This document shows positions 45,863 to 56,539 of a stretch of DNA of 64,000 nt, piece by piece (the stretch's first letter is position 1; each line of letters starts with the position of its first letter). This DNA is from Deroplatys truncata (taxonomy: Eukaryota; Arthropoda; Insecta; Mantodea; Mantidae): assembly GCA_030765065.1 (NCBI GenBank), contig CM060990.1:416463198-416527197 (forward strand), in the 5' to 3' direction. The notes below the pieces were generated by a model. It had not been told where the DNA came from and searched no databases. It saw only the letters and a program-made list of their open reading frames with translations. Position numbers and translations under genes: made by a program.

Positions 45863-47330
45863 GTGGCAATTGGAGATCAAGATGTTGCGTGGGCTGCTTC
45901 TGTGTCATACGGTAGCTGTAGGTCTACCTCGGAGAGTTGGCTACGTGGAACAAGAAAATCTGTACTGTTAGCGGCTCCTCGAATATGGAGAGAGCCAACC
46001 AACTATCACTACAACTATTTCTTTTGTATGGTTAACATTACACGTTACAAAAGTACCAACAATGGAAAACATATTACATATCGTAGCATACCATCATCTA
46101 TTGCTCCAGTACCGCACTTTAAACAGCTGCCAATTCCATTATCACCAAAACATTCTAATAATAAAGATGAAGTACAACATCCCAGTGATGACAGTGATTT
46201 CTCCAACTATGATGAGAGGTTTGCAAAGGAACCACAGCTCTTCACTCAAAAGTTGGATGGCCTTATAAGGGAGTTGGAACACAACCAAATCAAAGGCCCA
46301 AATCATTGCATCCTGTCTTAAGGAAAATGGCTTGCTGAAGGATGCAAATAACAATTTAGAGAGTTTCTCATTGGGAGTTTGCTTGCTTCTATTAAATTTC
46401 AAAACATCTGTGCTTTTGCAGCAATATTATTGCTCCCTTTTAACACATGCAGACTCCTTTTGAACCAGATCATTTTTATAGATAGCTCAGGTGCAAGTCT
46501 TAAAGCTATTCTACTACACAATTCCAACAAATTTCCTTCCATCCCAGTAGCTCATTTTACTCATTTGAAAGAAACATACGAAAACGCCAAGCTGTTCTTG
46601 GAAAAACTCAACTATGCCAAAAGTGGGATATTTGTGATGACTTGAAGATGTTAGGGCTTCCTCTGAGGCTTCAAGATGGCCACACCAAGTATTCTTGCTT
46701 TCTTTGCTTATGGGATAGCAGGGCAGACGATCAGCATTGCACCAAAAGAGACTGCCCAACAAGAAAAGAATTGCTTCTGGGCACACAGAACGTAAGACAG
46801 GAACCTCATGTGTATGCTGAGAAGCTTCTGTTACTATCCATATTAAGCCTGGACTAATCAAACAATTTATCGCAGATTTAAATATTAACTCTGAGTCTCT
46901 AACTCTCATCAGGCAAATGTTCCCCAAGTTACCTGAATCAAAAATAAAAGGTGCAGGTTTTACCGGACCTCAGATTTGTGCGATGTTACAAACTAGAGAA
47001 CTTGTAGAATAATTACTCCTGACGAACGTAATGCTTCTGAAAGGTATTGCAATGCTTTTGGGGTAAAAAAAGAAGTGAAAGTTAAAGGGAACTGATCGAC
47101 AATTTGATGCAGAGTTACCGTATGCTGGGTTCAAATTTTCTGTAAAATGCACTATTTATTTTCTGATATTGATTTCTTCGGACCAAATTTAGGAGATGTA
47201 AGCGAGTAACATGGGAAACGGTTCCACCAGTGCATTCAGCTTATAGAAAGCAGGTATCAAGGACGTTGGGTTGTGCAATGAGGGGAGACTCTGTATATGG
47301 CACAGTACGTGCAGAGGGGTCCAAAAATAT
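45863..47330 (+). pseudogene. Arthropod repeat-associated uncharacterised protein, broken
   Basis: Matches, from memory, a multi-copy arthropod protein of unknown function usually annotated 'uncharacterized'. The first frame (45,863-46,321) has AIGDQDVAWAASVSYG, ESWLRGTRKSVLLAAPRIWR and EPTNYHYNYFFCMV. It then has an acidic linker and a helical LIRELEH segment. Later pieces in other frames are IFIDSSGASLKAILLHN, PSIPVAHFTHLKETYENA (46,470-46,590), HTKYSCFLCLWDSRADD (46,680-46,730), FPKLPESKIKGAGFTGPQIC (46,920-46,980), and GNGSTSAFSL near 47,210. Frame changes and stops are frequent. The family behaves like a transposon-encoded protein, but its enzymatic role is not known to me. Confidence 0.75.
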
Positions 47331-47639
47331 AGAAGAAAAAGCCGTTCTCCTGTACATTGTTGTGTGACTGTATTGTCGTATTGAAAATGAGGTGTTATTC
47401 ACTATTATGTGAACTAATGTAAACGATTATAAAACCATTATAGGATGTACGTATATTAGTTCTCTCTTATGTCTCTAGTTATATTAAATGGATATGTAAT
47501 TTTGGTTGTTTTAAGAATATTGAAGGATGGATTATTACATCGGAAATATTGACATTGGGGAAAAACCACTTATATTACACAATAAGCATCATCAAATTAA
47601 GCAATAGACACTAAAACTAACAAAAACGTGACGAATTTT
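47331..47639. other. Unassigned DNA
   Basis: AT-rich, no motif recognised. Confidence 0.3.
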
Positions 47640-49300
47640 TATTATGTAATCATGCGGTGATGTGAAGTTATGCCCGGTACCGCTGACGCATCCGGGGGTT
47701 TGTGGGTGACTATTAGATTGCCAAAATTGCGGGTGGATGATAGGCTGGCGCCTTGACCGAAGCTCAGACACCTAGCGCACGAGATTTTGGGTGAATGTAG
47801 TTTTTCTTGAAGGTACTATTGTTTTGGTGGTGGTGATAGTGAGGCTGTTGGCTTCTTATTGCGGCGTCTGTTGTGCTGGGTTCTGGTACCATGAGTACTT
47901 GTTGTTCGATGAAGTTCCTAATTAGTAGGTATCCCTCCTCTAGCTTGAGGTGGCTGTATTGTAGTTGGTGGAGGCGAGTGGTTATGTCAGTGTTGGCTTG
48001 TTGCTAAAGTTCGCGCGAGCCGTCTACTGAGGCTTCGAGAGCGACCAGTCGCGCGGAGAGGTCGTCATTTGTGTAAATGTCCGTTGTGTTGTTTCCTTCT
48101 TCGAGGTAGTTTTTTATTCGAAACAGCTTACTCTGTATCGAGGCGAGCTGATCTGGGCCTTCATGGAATATAGGTTAGTGAATTGAAGTCTGGAGCTTGG
48201 TGAGATGGCCTGAAGCTGCGCCGTAGTTTCTATTGGAGGTGCGTGTTTGGCTTCTATAGCGGTTAGTCCAAGCGCTTCCATTCGCTTGTTAAGGGTGCCA
48301 ACGTCTTCCCGTATGAGGTAGAGACCGTGAGGAGATCCGAGATTGAAGACTCAATGGCTGCCAAAGCAACAGCTGCGACGTTCGTGGATGCAGTCTCGGT
48401 GGGGCGATGTTTGGTAGTCCTGGCTCAACGTGAGCTGTGCGATGGCGGCGGTGTGGAAGTGCTTGTTGAGGGCTGTAGAGCAGTCCCTCTTAAGTGCAGT
48501 GGAGCGGCTGCTTTCGGATACAGCGGACAGCAGGCATGCCCAGTGAAGTGGTCCGTCCTGCAGCAGGTGGCGCAAAATTTCCAGCGGCGTAAGAGGTCGC
48601 GCTGCTTGTAGGCGGACGTCAGGGCTGGGGCGCCACAGTAGCGGCACCGCTTGGAGAACAGCAGGGTGCCGCCGAATGGCCGTATTGGTAGCATCGGCTG
48701 CCGAGGTGTCCAAGAGGTGTGGCTAGCTTCGAAGCAAAGAGCGTGGCCTAGGAGGTACACGATCACCTCTAGAGTTCCGTGACTACGCCCTGCTCTGAAA
48801 GACAAGGTGCATTAGTGGAGTCGGTCCATTCTTGGTTACAATCCTATTGACCTTTAAAGAAGGCCAGCGTTGCCAGAGTGACTCCAGTCGGATCTGCGTT
48901 GGCAGGTGTCGGCGAACACCGACCACTACGGCGCCGAAGTGGCCCCGGTGGCTAGTGGTGTCGTCTGGAGGGGCACCTGTGTTGCCACTGTCGGCAGTAA
49001 TCGGGAGGCTTGCCATTGGTTGTGAAGGCATGGCGTTGTTCGTGCGCTGCTCGCGCCGGCGGCGGTCACCGTTGCCGGTGAATAGGCGCTGGGGGTCACT
49101 GTGGTCGGTATTGTGGCACTGGCGGGATGTGTCGGTGGAGTAGCCGGGCACTGTCACTGCGGCTGCGCTGAAGGCGGAATTCCGACAGCGCTGCGCCGGC
49201 GACGGAGACCGGAAAATAGCGCCGAATGCGCGGCTTGATGCGCCGGTGTTTTACTTCGGGGTGGTGTTGCAGTCATGTGCTGCAATCGGTCTGGCAATGC
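47640..49300 (-). mobile_element. ORF1-only non-LTR element, second copy
   Basis: Same organisation as 25,815-27,334: ORF1, about 0.7 kb of weakly coding sequence, then GCGGTACCGGGCAT and TACATAATAAA near the 3' end (about 47,690-47,645). No RT domain lies between ORF1 and the 3' end, nor downstream. The limits are approximate because no target duplication was found. Confidence 0.6.
48425..49157 (-). pseudogene. Gag-like ORF1 of the second copy
   Basis: Two frames (49,157-48,783 and 48,805-48,425) separated by a frameshift near 48,790. The first has a Thr/Arg-rich N-terminus and VGVRRHLPTQIRLESLWQRW with TPLMHLVFQS. The second has CFEASHTSWTPR, then KRCRYCGAPALTS and WKFCATCCRTDHFTGHACC, i.e. 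C-x2-C pairs and a CCHC-like knuckle. The alignment with 26,464-27,339 is clear in both halves, although the first knuckle Cys cluster (CRRCCQY in copy 1) has diverged here. Confidence 0.65.
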
Positions 49301-49755
49301 TGCTTGAGGCGAGTAGGAGCATATGTCTTAAGGAGGGATGTAAGTCAAAGGTTACTAATGTATTTTTAAAACTGCCATTAGCTCATTATGAAAGGTATGT
49401 TTTTGAAATTTTGCACACGTGTTAACTATAAAATGTGGTATGTAAACAAAATTAACGGTGAATTTCCATTACACAGGTTGGACAATACACTAAAACTAAG
49501 AAATGAGAGAATGATTAGAAATTATGTTCTTTTATCTCCGAAATTTGTGAAGCAATTCGTCTGAGTTTTTGCTGAACTACTGTTACCTGTGGTAACTTTT
49601 GATCTCTAAAGCTTTTTGTTTGAGATAAATACTTACTAAAATAAACATTTAATTGCTGAGAAAAATGAACATATATTATGAAAAATGTAGGTTGCGGAAA
49701 TAAGAAATTAAAGTCTTTTCAACTATATGTACAAGAAATCCTTACTTTCAGAAGC
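49301..49755. other. Unassigned DNA
   Basis: AT-rich flank between two transposon relics; no feature recognised. Confidence 0.3.
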
Positions 49756-51220
49756 TAGCAATGATCAGTGATCACCTTATGCATATTCCTTATCATCCCC
49801 TTGATTCATTATTTTGTCTTTTGTCTCTCTTCTTCTGCCTTGCTTCCTGTTGGTGTTTCAGTGTATTTAACTCTCCTTTCGCTATGTGCTTCCGATCCAT
49901 CTACACTTCAGGTTCCAGTCCAGCTTTGATTAAAACCTTAATTCTGCTGTTATTTCCTTCATTACAATATAGCACAGTCATACACAGCAATGTTCAGCAC
50001 TTTTAGACCACGAAACATGGTTTTAGGGCACATAATACATACTAAATTATCAAAACTTTCATTATTATTCTTGGTTTTAACATACAGGCACGTTTGCCAG
50101 GGTTTAGCATGTAACAGCCTTCTAAATGTTGGCTTTATTTCATTTAACACTGCCTCTGGGAGTGAATGCCTGTGTGTATAGCTACTGCTGTAAATATTGT
50201 ACATGCACCATTCTTGTTTGGAGTACAACTGGTTTCTGATCGGTTGACAGTTTATGAAAGTAAATGGCCCAAATTGCTTTCCTCATATTCTTTACACTGG
50301 AATTATTTTCTCTTATAGCTTTTCCATAGAAATCCTGCAGAGAATCTATTTTCTTTGCAATCAGTCTTCCTCTACCTCCTAAACATTTTCCATCCTCCAA
50401 GAGAGCACCCTTTTTCTCCTTCAGCAGCCGACGGCATCTTACACCAACCCTTTTCTAAATGTGTCCAATGCATTCCAGTTTCCATAGTCATAAGAATTTG
50501 CATCCAAGGCATGCTTGTAGGATGAAGACACACCATCCCCAAGATATTTTGTGTACCTTACTTCATATTGACTTTGGGATCTGCAAAACATGTCGATAAC
50601 AGCTGCTGATTCCATGCCACTACTTGAAGCATCATAATTTTTGTTGCAAATTAATTTATGTTTTTCAGCCTATTCCTTCTCTGTTTCTGGATCTGCCAAG
50701 GATTTTCTCACTGCACATTCATGGCAATACTTTGATTTAATGGCAATGACCAATATTTTGTCACTGGCAACACTTATTATTGAAGTTACCCCAAACAGGG
50801 ATGTATGGCCTCTCTTCATCCAGGTACCATAAACTGAAACACAGAAATCTGTGAGCCCCTCCTTAATGCTTCTTTCTCTTGTCTTTCCTTTAGTGGTTCA
50901 TCCACTGCAGCTTTCAACTTTACTTTGCAGCAGCACATGTTATATTGGAAACGTATTTGTGTACAGCATCAAATCTAAGAATAGAGAGAGGCATGTTCAT
51001 CATTCCACAAAAAACATTTTGCACCTTCTCTCCTCTTTCCCAAGCACTTCATCCCATATTCTAATCTAAAATTACTTTCAAAAAGACCTTCTGGCACTTT
51101 CTTGGAACAACAGAATAACAACTCGAAACTGCAGCTCTCACACAAATTTGAACTCAAAAGCAACATCAACTCTGCTTGTTTCCATAATTTTGACACACTA
51201 AGTATATTTGCAATTTGAGC
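49756..51220 (-). pseudogene. Mutator-like transposase-domain pseudogene
   Basis: Matches the multi-copy arthropod protein carrying the 'Mutator-like transposase' domain (family recalled, not searched). Right to left: a Cys-containing ELMLLLSSNLCESCSFELLF near 51,170, and ALRRGSQISVFQFMVPG near 50,860. Then KVNMKYTKYLGDGVSSSYKH and ALDANSYDYGNWNALDTFRK (about 50,580-50,450), GGRGRLIAKKIDSLQDFYGK and MRKAIWAIYFHKLSTDQKP (50,380-50,230). The frame 50,228-49,962 has HSLPEAVLNEIKPTFRRLL and NNNESFDNLVCIMCPKTMF. Order matches the family across about 1.4 kb, but stops and frameshifts occur throughout. Confidence 0.8.
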
Positions 51221-52204
51221 AAGAACGTGATATATTTATTGCACTAAATAATAAGTTTATATCTATAAGTCTTAGCCATGACATGTATTAATCTTCAATG
51301 GATGCTCTGTTATCCAAAACTTGCACATCATAATCAACTTTAGAAGATAAAGCCAGTAGGTTATGTTGTGTTAGTTTGTCTGCTACTGGTTGCTTCTGTG
51401 TTTTAGAATGGTTACCATAACATTTTATCTATTTTACACTCTATTTCATCTTTGTATTGTAAAGACTATCACAACTATTGTGAAATACACTAGGTAAGCC
51501 AGTAAAAACCATTAATTTCAAAACAATTCACCACTTCAAGTCCCACCTCTATAAAAACATGTGCTCTCCAGATTGTGTACTTGTGCAGCCTCCTGGTGGA
51601 AGAAGAGTGTACTATTTAATACAGAGAAAACATACTTAGAGTGGAATTGTCCATGGAGATTCATTGTACCAGAATTAAAATAATGCAACCAACAGTGCTT
51701 ATTTCGACTAAAAAGTGGGCGTGGCAGTATCAGCGCACTACTATATATTTTATTTTCAATGCATTAAGAGTTGGGATATCATGCTAAAATTTAAGGAGAC
51801 TGAGGAAAACATCATGAGTGTTCAAAAAATAACAAACTCAAAACATAACATTTTGACCTTACCACTTTCCTCTCTCCTCAAGTCGAGGTAGTGCCCTCGT
51901 GCTGTAGCGGAGAACACACGAGGTTTCATCCGGCCCATCTCTCCAGGAAATGACCCTGGCCCATTCTACAAAAGGCACCGAACGTTATTTGTGGCACTGA
52001 ACTATACCTCGCTTTCAACCACTGACAGAATCTGGCGGAATAGGTTGATAATAGCCTTGGAACTTACAACAAAAACATTATGATTACATCATATGTTAGC
52101 TAAGTGAATAAAAATAGTTGTAAAAGTTTAAATACAAAATTCAGGTTTCAAGATCAGCTCACTAGTACACAAATAATATCGGATCTGAGAGTTCCTGATT
52201 TGAC
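51221..52204. other. Unassigned DNA with a GC-richer island at 51,888-52,060
   Basis: The island (AAGTCGAGGTAGTGCCCTCG, ACACACGAGGTTTCATCCGG, AAATGACCCTGGCCCATTC) differs in composition from its neighbours. On the minus strand it can be read as GPGSFPGEMGRMKPRVFSAT, but with no splice-site support. It could be a repeat member or an exon relic. Confidence 0.3.
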
Positions 52205-52715
52205 AGCCAAGCGGGATAGCGCAGGAAGTTACGTCTGTGGCCCGTATTCGGTAGGTCCCGGGGTCGATACCCGGCTACCGGCCACTCTGGCCCATTGATT
52301 TTTCATGGTATCTCCGGGTCGCCAGGCGAATTCTGGGGTGGCTCATCTACCGCGACTCTCCTTCCTCTCATTTCCTGTACCGATCATCTTCCTGCTCTGT
52401 GAAAGGTTTCTTCTCTGGCGTCGTTGCGGTACCGCTCAGTTAGGTCTCTACTCAGCTTGTGCTCCGCTCCGGAGATCCTGGAGCTTCTTGACTTGTGGGT
52501 AGGGACCATGCGGCATCGGATGCATTGTCTCTAGAAAATTCAGTGACTCCGTCCATGCTTGCACCCGTCGGCATCCGGATCTGTTGGCCCTTCAGGTCTC
52601 TCCCCTCATCCTTCCCTCACAGGGGTCAAGTTGGAAGCACAATGGGCCAAATAGCCCGCGTGCGGTGTTTTGCCCCGGTTCAGGTGTCTCTGTGATATAT
52701 ACCTTTACCTTCCTC
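52205..52715 (+). repeat. tRNA-derived SINE, family A
   Basis: tRNA-like head about 52,206-52,285 with AAGCGGGATAGCGCAGGAAG (box A region) and GGGGTCGATACCCGGC (box B). The body follows (GGGTCGCCAGGCGAATTCTG, CTACCGCGACTCTCC, GATGCATTG, CCATGCTTGCACCCG, ATCCGGATCTG, TTCAGGTCTC) and ends ATATATACCTTTACC. The inverted copy is at 1407-2011. Confidence 0.7.
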
Positions 52716-53575
52716 ATTTTACACTAGATTTAGATTCAATAGCCTTCAATGAACATCACCAACAAGGACTATTAAACATATACTTGGATTTGGTGAAAAG
52801 GGTTTTAAGCTAACTCCATCGCCATGAAATTCGTGTCAGTTATATACGAACAACAACCAATCCCCTACCAAAGTCGTAGGTTGTAGATATAAGAACTAAA
52901 TTCGACTGTGTTAAGCCATAGCAAAACACATCCTTTTAAACAGGACTTTAAGGAATTGATATATTTGAGGAGTGAACTGAAGACATAGGTATTCAAAATA
53001 CATTCTACAGTCAATTGCAATCACAAAAAATATAAAAGCTCTACATGTTATATGTGCCAATGTTGTTTCACTTTTATCTGCTAATGTTGTTATTTTTTAT
53101 TACTCTCTACAAGCAGTAGAAAATGATATACAGTTAGCAAATTGAAACAAGGAAACGAAATAAATCCCCTCTAACTCCATTTACAAAACCTGTTTACGGC
53201 CTCTTTAAACAATAAAAAGACAATTACGTCAGCTGTAAGCGTTTACTTATGTGCTTGAAATGCATCTTTGTACAGCTCTGGTGTTATTTTACTTATAAGG
53301 AACTTATAAGGAGTCAATAAACTTGGGAACGGTGCAATGTCGGCTGGCTTGCCTGGCTTCGTTTCTTACCTCCTAGTGAAATGTGATGCATAAAATATAT
53401 GTCGGATGCTTGATTTAGAATTGCATAAAGAAGTTTTCATGGATAGCGTGAATAAATAGCACAGCCTGTGGTGATAATCCCCTACAGTACGAAGCTTTCA
53501 TGATAAGTATAGCACACACGTATAATGTATAGGTAATTAGTAGTAAAAAACGAGAGAACGGGAAAAATGGGGCAT
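52716..53575. other. Unassigned AT-rich DNA
   Basis: No gene, repeat family member or conserved frame recognised. Confidence 0.35.
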
Positions 53576-53579
53576 AGTT

Positions 53580-54000
53580 CTGATCAGAACAATAGGATTA
53601 TTGACCCTTTGTTCTGTGCCACTGGGCCCGCCCCCTCCTTTGTGGCCTAACCCCGAAAGCCGCAGATCACGCTCCCTCTTTGTGGCTTGACCTGAATGCC
53701 GCGCAGTAGAGTATTAGAACAATGGGATATTGTCATTTGTGGCCTGACCGAATGCCGGCCGGGAGAGTAGAACAATGGGCTATTGTCCTTTGTGGCCTGA
53801 TCTGTATACCGGCCCGGGTAGAGGAATAGAACAATGGGCTATTGTGCTCGCACGAGGAAAATGGGTTATTGTATTGTTATCGTCGCTAATTGAGATGGCG
53901 TTTTGCGCGCTACTGATACCGGTAGCCGGAGATCGTCGAACAATGGGCTATTTTTTCGTCGCGTGCCGCCACCAACGCCCCGCAAATCGATGGAGGAGAT
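53580..54000 (+). repeat. Tandem repeat with GAACAATGGGCTATTGT core
   Basis: Irregular units contain AGAACAATGGGCTATTGT, CCTTTGTGGCCTGACC and GAATGCCGGCCGGGAGAGT. Cores are near 53,586, 53,717, 53,770, 53,830, 53,860 (GAAAATGGGTTATTG) and 53,938. GC-rich compared with flanks. It lies directly outside the TIR-like block 54,025-54,205. Confidence 0.7.
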
Positions 54001-54024
54001 AAGTTCTTAAATATCTTTGTCAAT

Positions 54025-54205
54025 CAATCAGGTAATGTTCGCCATGCATAAGATCATCCAACATTATTGGAAAAAATAAAGGATTCATACTGCTAACGTC
54101 CCGGCATCGGGCCTCTAAAGGGTTGAACGCAGACCCTCGATCGAAGTACCCCAACGCGTTTATTTCGATTAATTAATGTAAATAAGTGCATATGAATTGA
54201 CTCGC
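54025..54205 (+). repeat. Diverged copy of the large element's unique TIR block
   Basis: TCAGGTAATGTTCGCCATGC, CATACTGCTAACGTCCC and TTAATGTAAATAAGTGCATA follow in the same order as at 18,155-18,250. An extra ~65-bp segment (GGCATCGGGCCTCTAAAGGG to CGCGTTTATTTCG) sits between the last two. Homology ends soon after. Confidence 0.7.
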
Positions 54206-54429
54206 GCACCTGGTTGCCATCCTATGTGGGTCTGTGTGTTAAGGGATTATTACGCGTGTAAAATTATTACGTGTAATAACACCAGTTTAATTCTGCTTTT
54301 GAGGGAAACTTTTTTGGCTTATTAGAATATTGCATCACTTAGGTGAATTAAATAAATTAATGACTGAAACGACTGAGTTAGCGTGAATACCTAACACGAG
54401 ACGCTATCGAGTGAAATTTTTCAGGGATA
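54206..54429. other. Unassigned DNA next to TIR-like block
   Basis: Contains ATTACGCGTGTAAAATTATT, ACGTGTAATAAC; no match to the main element's arm. Confidence 0.3.
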
Positions 54430-54690
54430 AACTGGAACGCCCGGTCCACCTCCTGCAGGCGCTGTCGCGCTTATGATGTTCTCTCAGGTCTGCAGCCGAG
54501 TGTAGACCAGCTCAGCCCTACCCCAAACACTCCTTCCTTTTCCCTGCTTGTCACTGCCTTCCGTGCACTCTAGCGGACAGCGGCAGAAGTCACTCTTCCG
54601 GCCTGCGAGGAAGAAGGCGGAAGTCGGCCATCTTGAGAGTTTAACACACGGAGGGCGGCCATGTAGGCTCCTGCGGAAATAACTAAAATA
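54430..54690. promoter_or_regulatory. GC/CpG-richer block with YY1/ETS-like motifs
   Basis: A locally GC-rich island in AT-rich DNA. At 54,618-54,635 it reads GCGGAAGTCGGCCATCTT, i.e. an ETS-type GGAAGT next to the inverse of AAGATGGC, the YY1-type core common in TATA-less promoters. GGGCGGCCATG follows at about 54,654. No downstream coding exon is visible on either strand, so this is a suggestion only. Confidence 0.25.
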
Positions 54691-54829
54691 AATCGTTTGA
54701 AAGGGTGATAAGGAGCTTCGTGCTTCAAGATATTTTTTCTAAGGTTTGTTTACACGTAGGATTGGCTCTGAAAAATAAATAAATAGGGATTAACATTATA
54801 ATTAAATAATACATACGTTACATACATAC

Positions 54830-55050
54830 ATAAATAAATAATGAAGTAAATAAATAATTAAATATGGACGGCACCCTTAACAAAACATTCCCTTTGGTTG
54901 CTCTTTTAATTAACACCTGTTAAATAACGATCATAAATAAAAAAAACTCTATTTTTATACCAGTAACAAAAATAGAAAAGACGACTGTAACTAACTCGTG
55001 ATTTTTTAGACATGCAATGTCTAAAGCGGTATTTAATAACAGCGGGAAAT
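54830..55050. repeat. Fragment of dispersed repeat C
   Basis: About 54,830-54,955 (TAAATATGGACGGCACCCTT, GCTCTTTTAATTAACACCTG) matches about 56,035-56,130. The remainder up to the SINE target duplication is unassigned. Confidence 0.55.
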
Positions 55051-55052
55051 CG

Positions 55053-55402
55053 AACTCGGAACTCTTCTTCTTTCTTTGTTTAACCTCCTCTTACGTAGGA
55101 CTTACAGGCGGGTGCCTGGGGTCAGAGGCCCGTCGAGAAGCTGACACTCATGGACCAGATAGAATATCCAGGATGGGAGGAAGGAAGTAGATGAAGCGAA
55201 GTGATGGTGAAATGGATGAAAGAAAAGGTGATGATGGAGCAGTTGGTGGAATGAATGGCGGGGGGAACCGGAAAAACCGGAGAAAACCCGCCCAGACGCC
55301 GCTTTGTCCACCACAAATCCCACATGCGGGTCCCTGGGATTGAACCCGGGCCGAGGCGAGCGGTCTAACCACTCGGCCACGGCGCCGCCAAACTCTGAAC
55401 TC
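55053..55402 (-). mobile_element. SINE family D, copy 2
   Basis: Body 55,065-55,390 flanked by AACTCGGAACTC (55053-55064) and AACTCTGAACTC (55391-55402), 11 of 12 matching. The minus-strand head is GGCGCCGTGGCCGAGTGGTT (box A) and GGGTTCAATCCCAGGG (box B). It has the same GGCGGGTTTTCTCCGG and ACCAACTGCTCCATCATCAC body as copy 1, and an A-rich AAACAAAGAAAGAAGAAG tail. Antisense ORFs are SINE-derived. Confidence 0.88.
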
Positions 55403-56160
55403 AAGCTAAAAATATATGAACTTTCAAAACATGCATTCCTTTCTTAGTAAATATATAAGTATTGCGAAAAGGTGTAAATAACATAGGGAGAGGAGTTCTA
55501 AACATCATTCCCTTCTAAAGATATGTTAACTACTCCAGCAGAGAGATCGAGCCATTACGAAGACTTCAAATATAAATTTGATATTCGTTTAAAATCTTTT
55601 TTCTAAAGACGCACAACACTGGCTTTCGAGAAATTCGACAATGAGTTATTCAGTTGTACACCCTTTGCAAAAATAAGTTTTACATCCTTTGAAGAGGGTA
55701 AACCATTGTGCGTCGGGTTGTTCCGGTTTTGGAGCCATATGCGCTTACAGCTTAATGGATGGGATTCCTGAGTAGAGATAACATTTACAAGTGAATGTTT
55801 CAAATATAACTCTTTGAGTGGGTTTTTAGGAATACATGTCTTCAAAAGAATTGTCCAGACTTATACACGTGAGCGGATTTCCCCTATAGACACAGAGAAT
55901 TCCTAAGTAAAAAAATTACACGATCTCTGCATTGCTCCAGGAAAATTATATCAAGAGAAACAACGATAATTTGTTTTCATTACTGCCACTAAAATTATTA
56001 TTCAATTATACATGCAATACGTTATAAATAAATAATGAAATATGGAGAGTACCCTAAACAAAACCTCCTCATTGTTACTCTTTTAATTAATGCCAGTTAA
56101 AGAACGCTTATAAATAAAACTCAATAGAAATATATAAAGACACTCGAGGTAAAATACAGA
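55403..56160. repeat. Mosaic of dispersed repeat C
   Basis: 55,650-55,790 matches 56,555-56,640 (CTTCAAAGGATG..., TTTACCCTCTTCA, GGAATCC blocks on the minus strand). 55,905-56,030 matches 58,610-58,740 (AATTACACGATC, CCAGGAAAATTATATCAAGA, GAAACAA). No coding function. Confidence 0.55.
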
Positions 56161-56209
56161 TGGTCTTCATTCTTGACGGTCTTCGATAAGTAAAGTAACA
56201 TGGACACGA

Positions 56210-56460
56210 ACTTCAAAACAGGCATTGTCGATAAAGCACTCCACCCACCACGCAAGCACGCACATAGGTAGTGACTTTAAAACAGTCGTTGTCGATAAAG
56301 TACCCCCAACCACTCGCACAAGCACACTCATAGGTAGGGACTTTAAAACAGACATTGTCGATAAAGTACCCCACCAACTCACGCAAATACGCTCATAGGT
56401 AGGGACTTTAAAACAGACATTGTCGATAAAGTACCACACCCACCACGCAAGCACGCTCTC
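56210..56460 (+). repeat. ~65-bp tandem repeat, four units, then (CT)n
   Basis: Units start ACTTTAAAACAGACATTGTC and continue GATAAAGTACC..CACCAC and GCAAGCACGCTCATAGGTAG, at 56,210, 56,274, 56,340 and 56,405. A (CT)n run covers about 56,454-56,472. Confidence 0.85.
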
Positions 56461-56539
56461 TCTCTCTCTCTCCATGGCGCTAGCACAATGCTGCGGTAAT
56501 TACCAATTCACTGATACGTTATGACAGAGACGCCAACGC

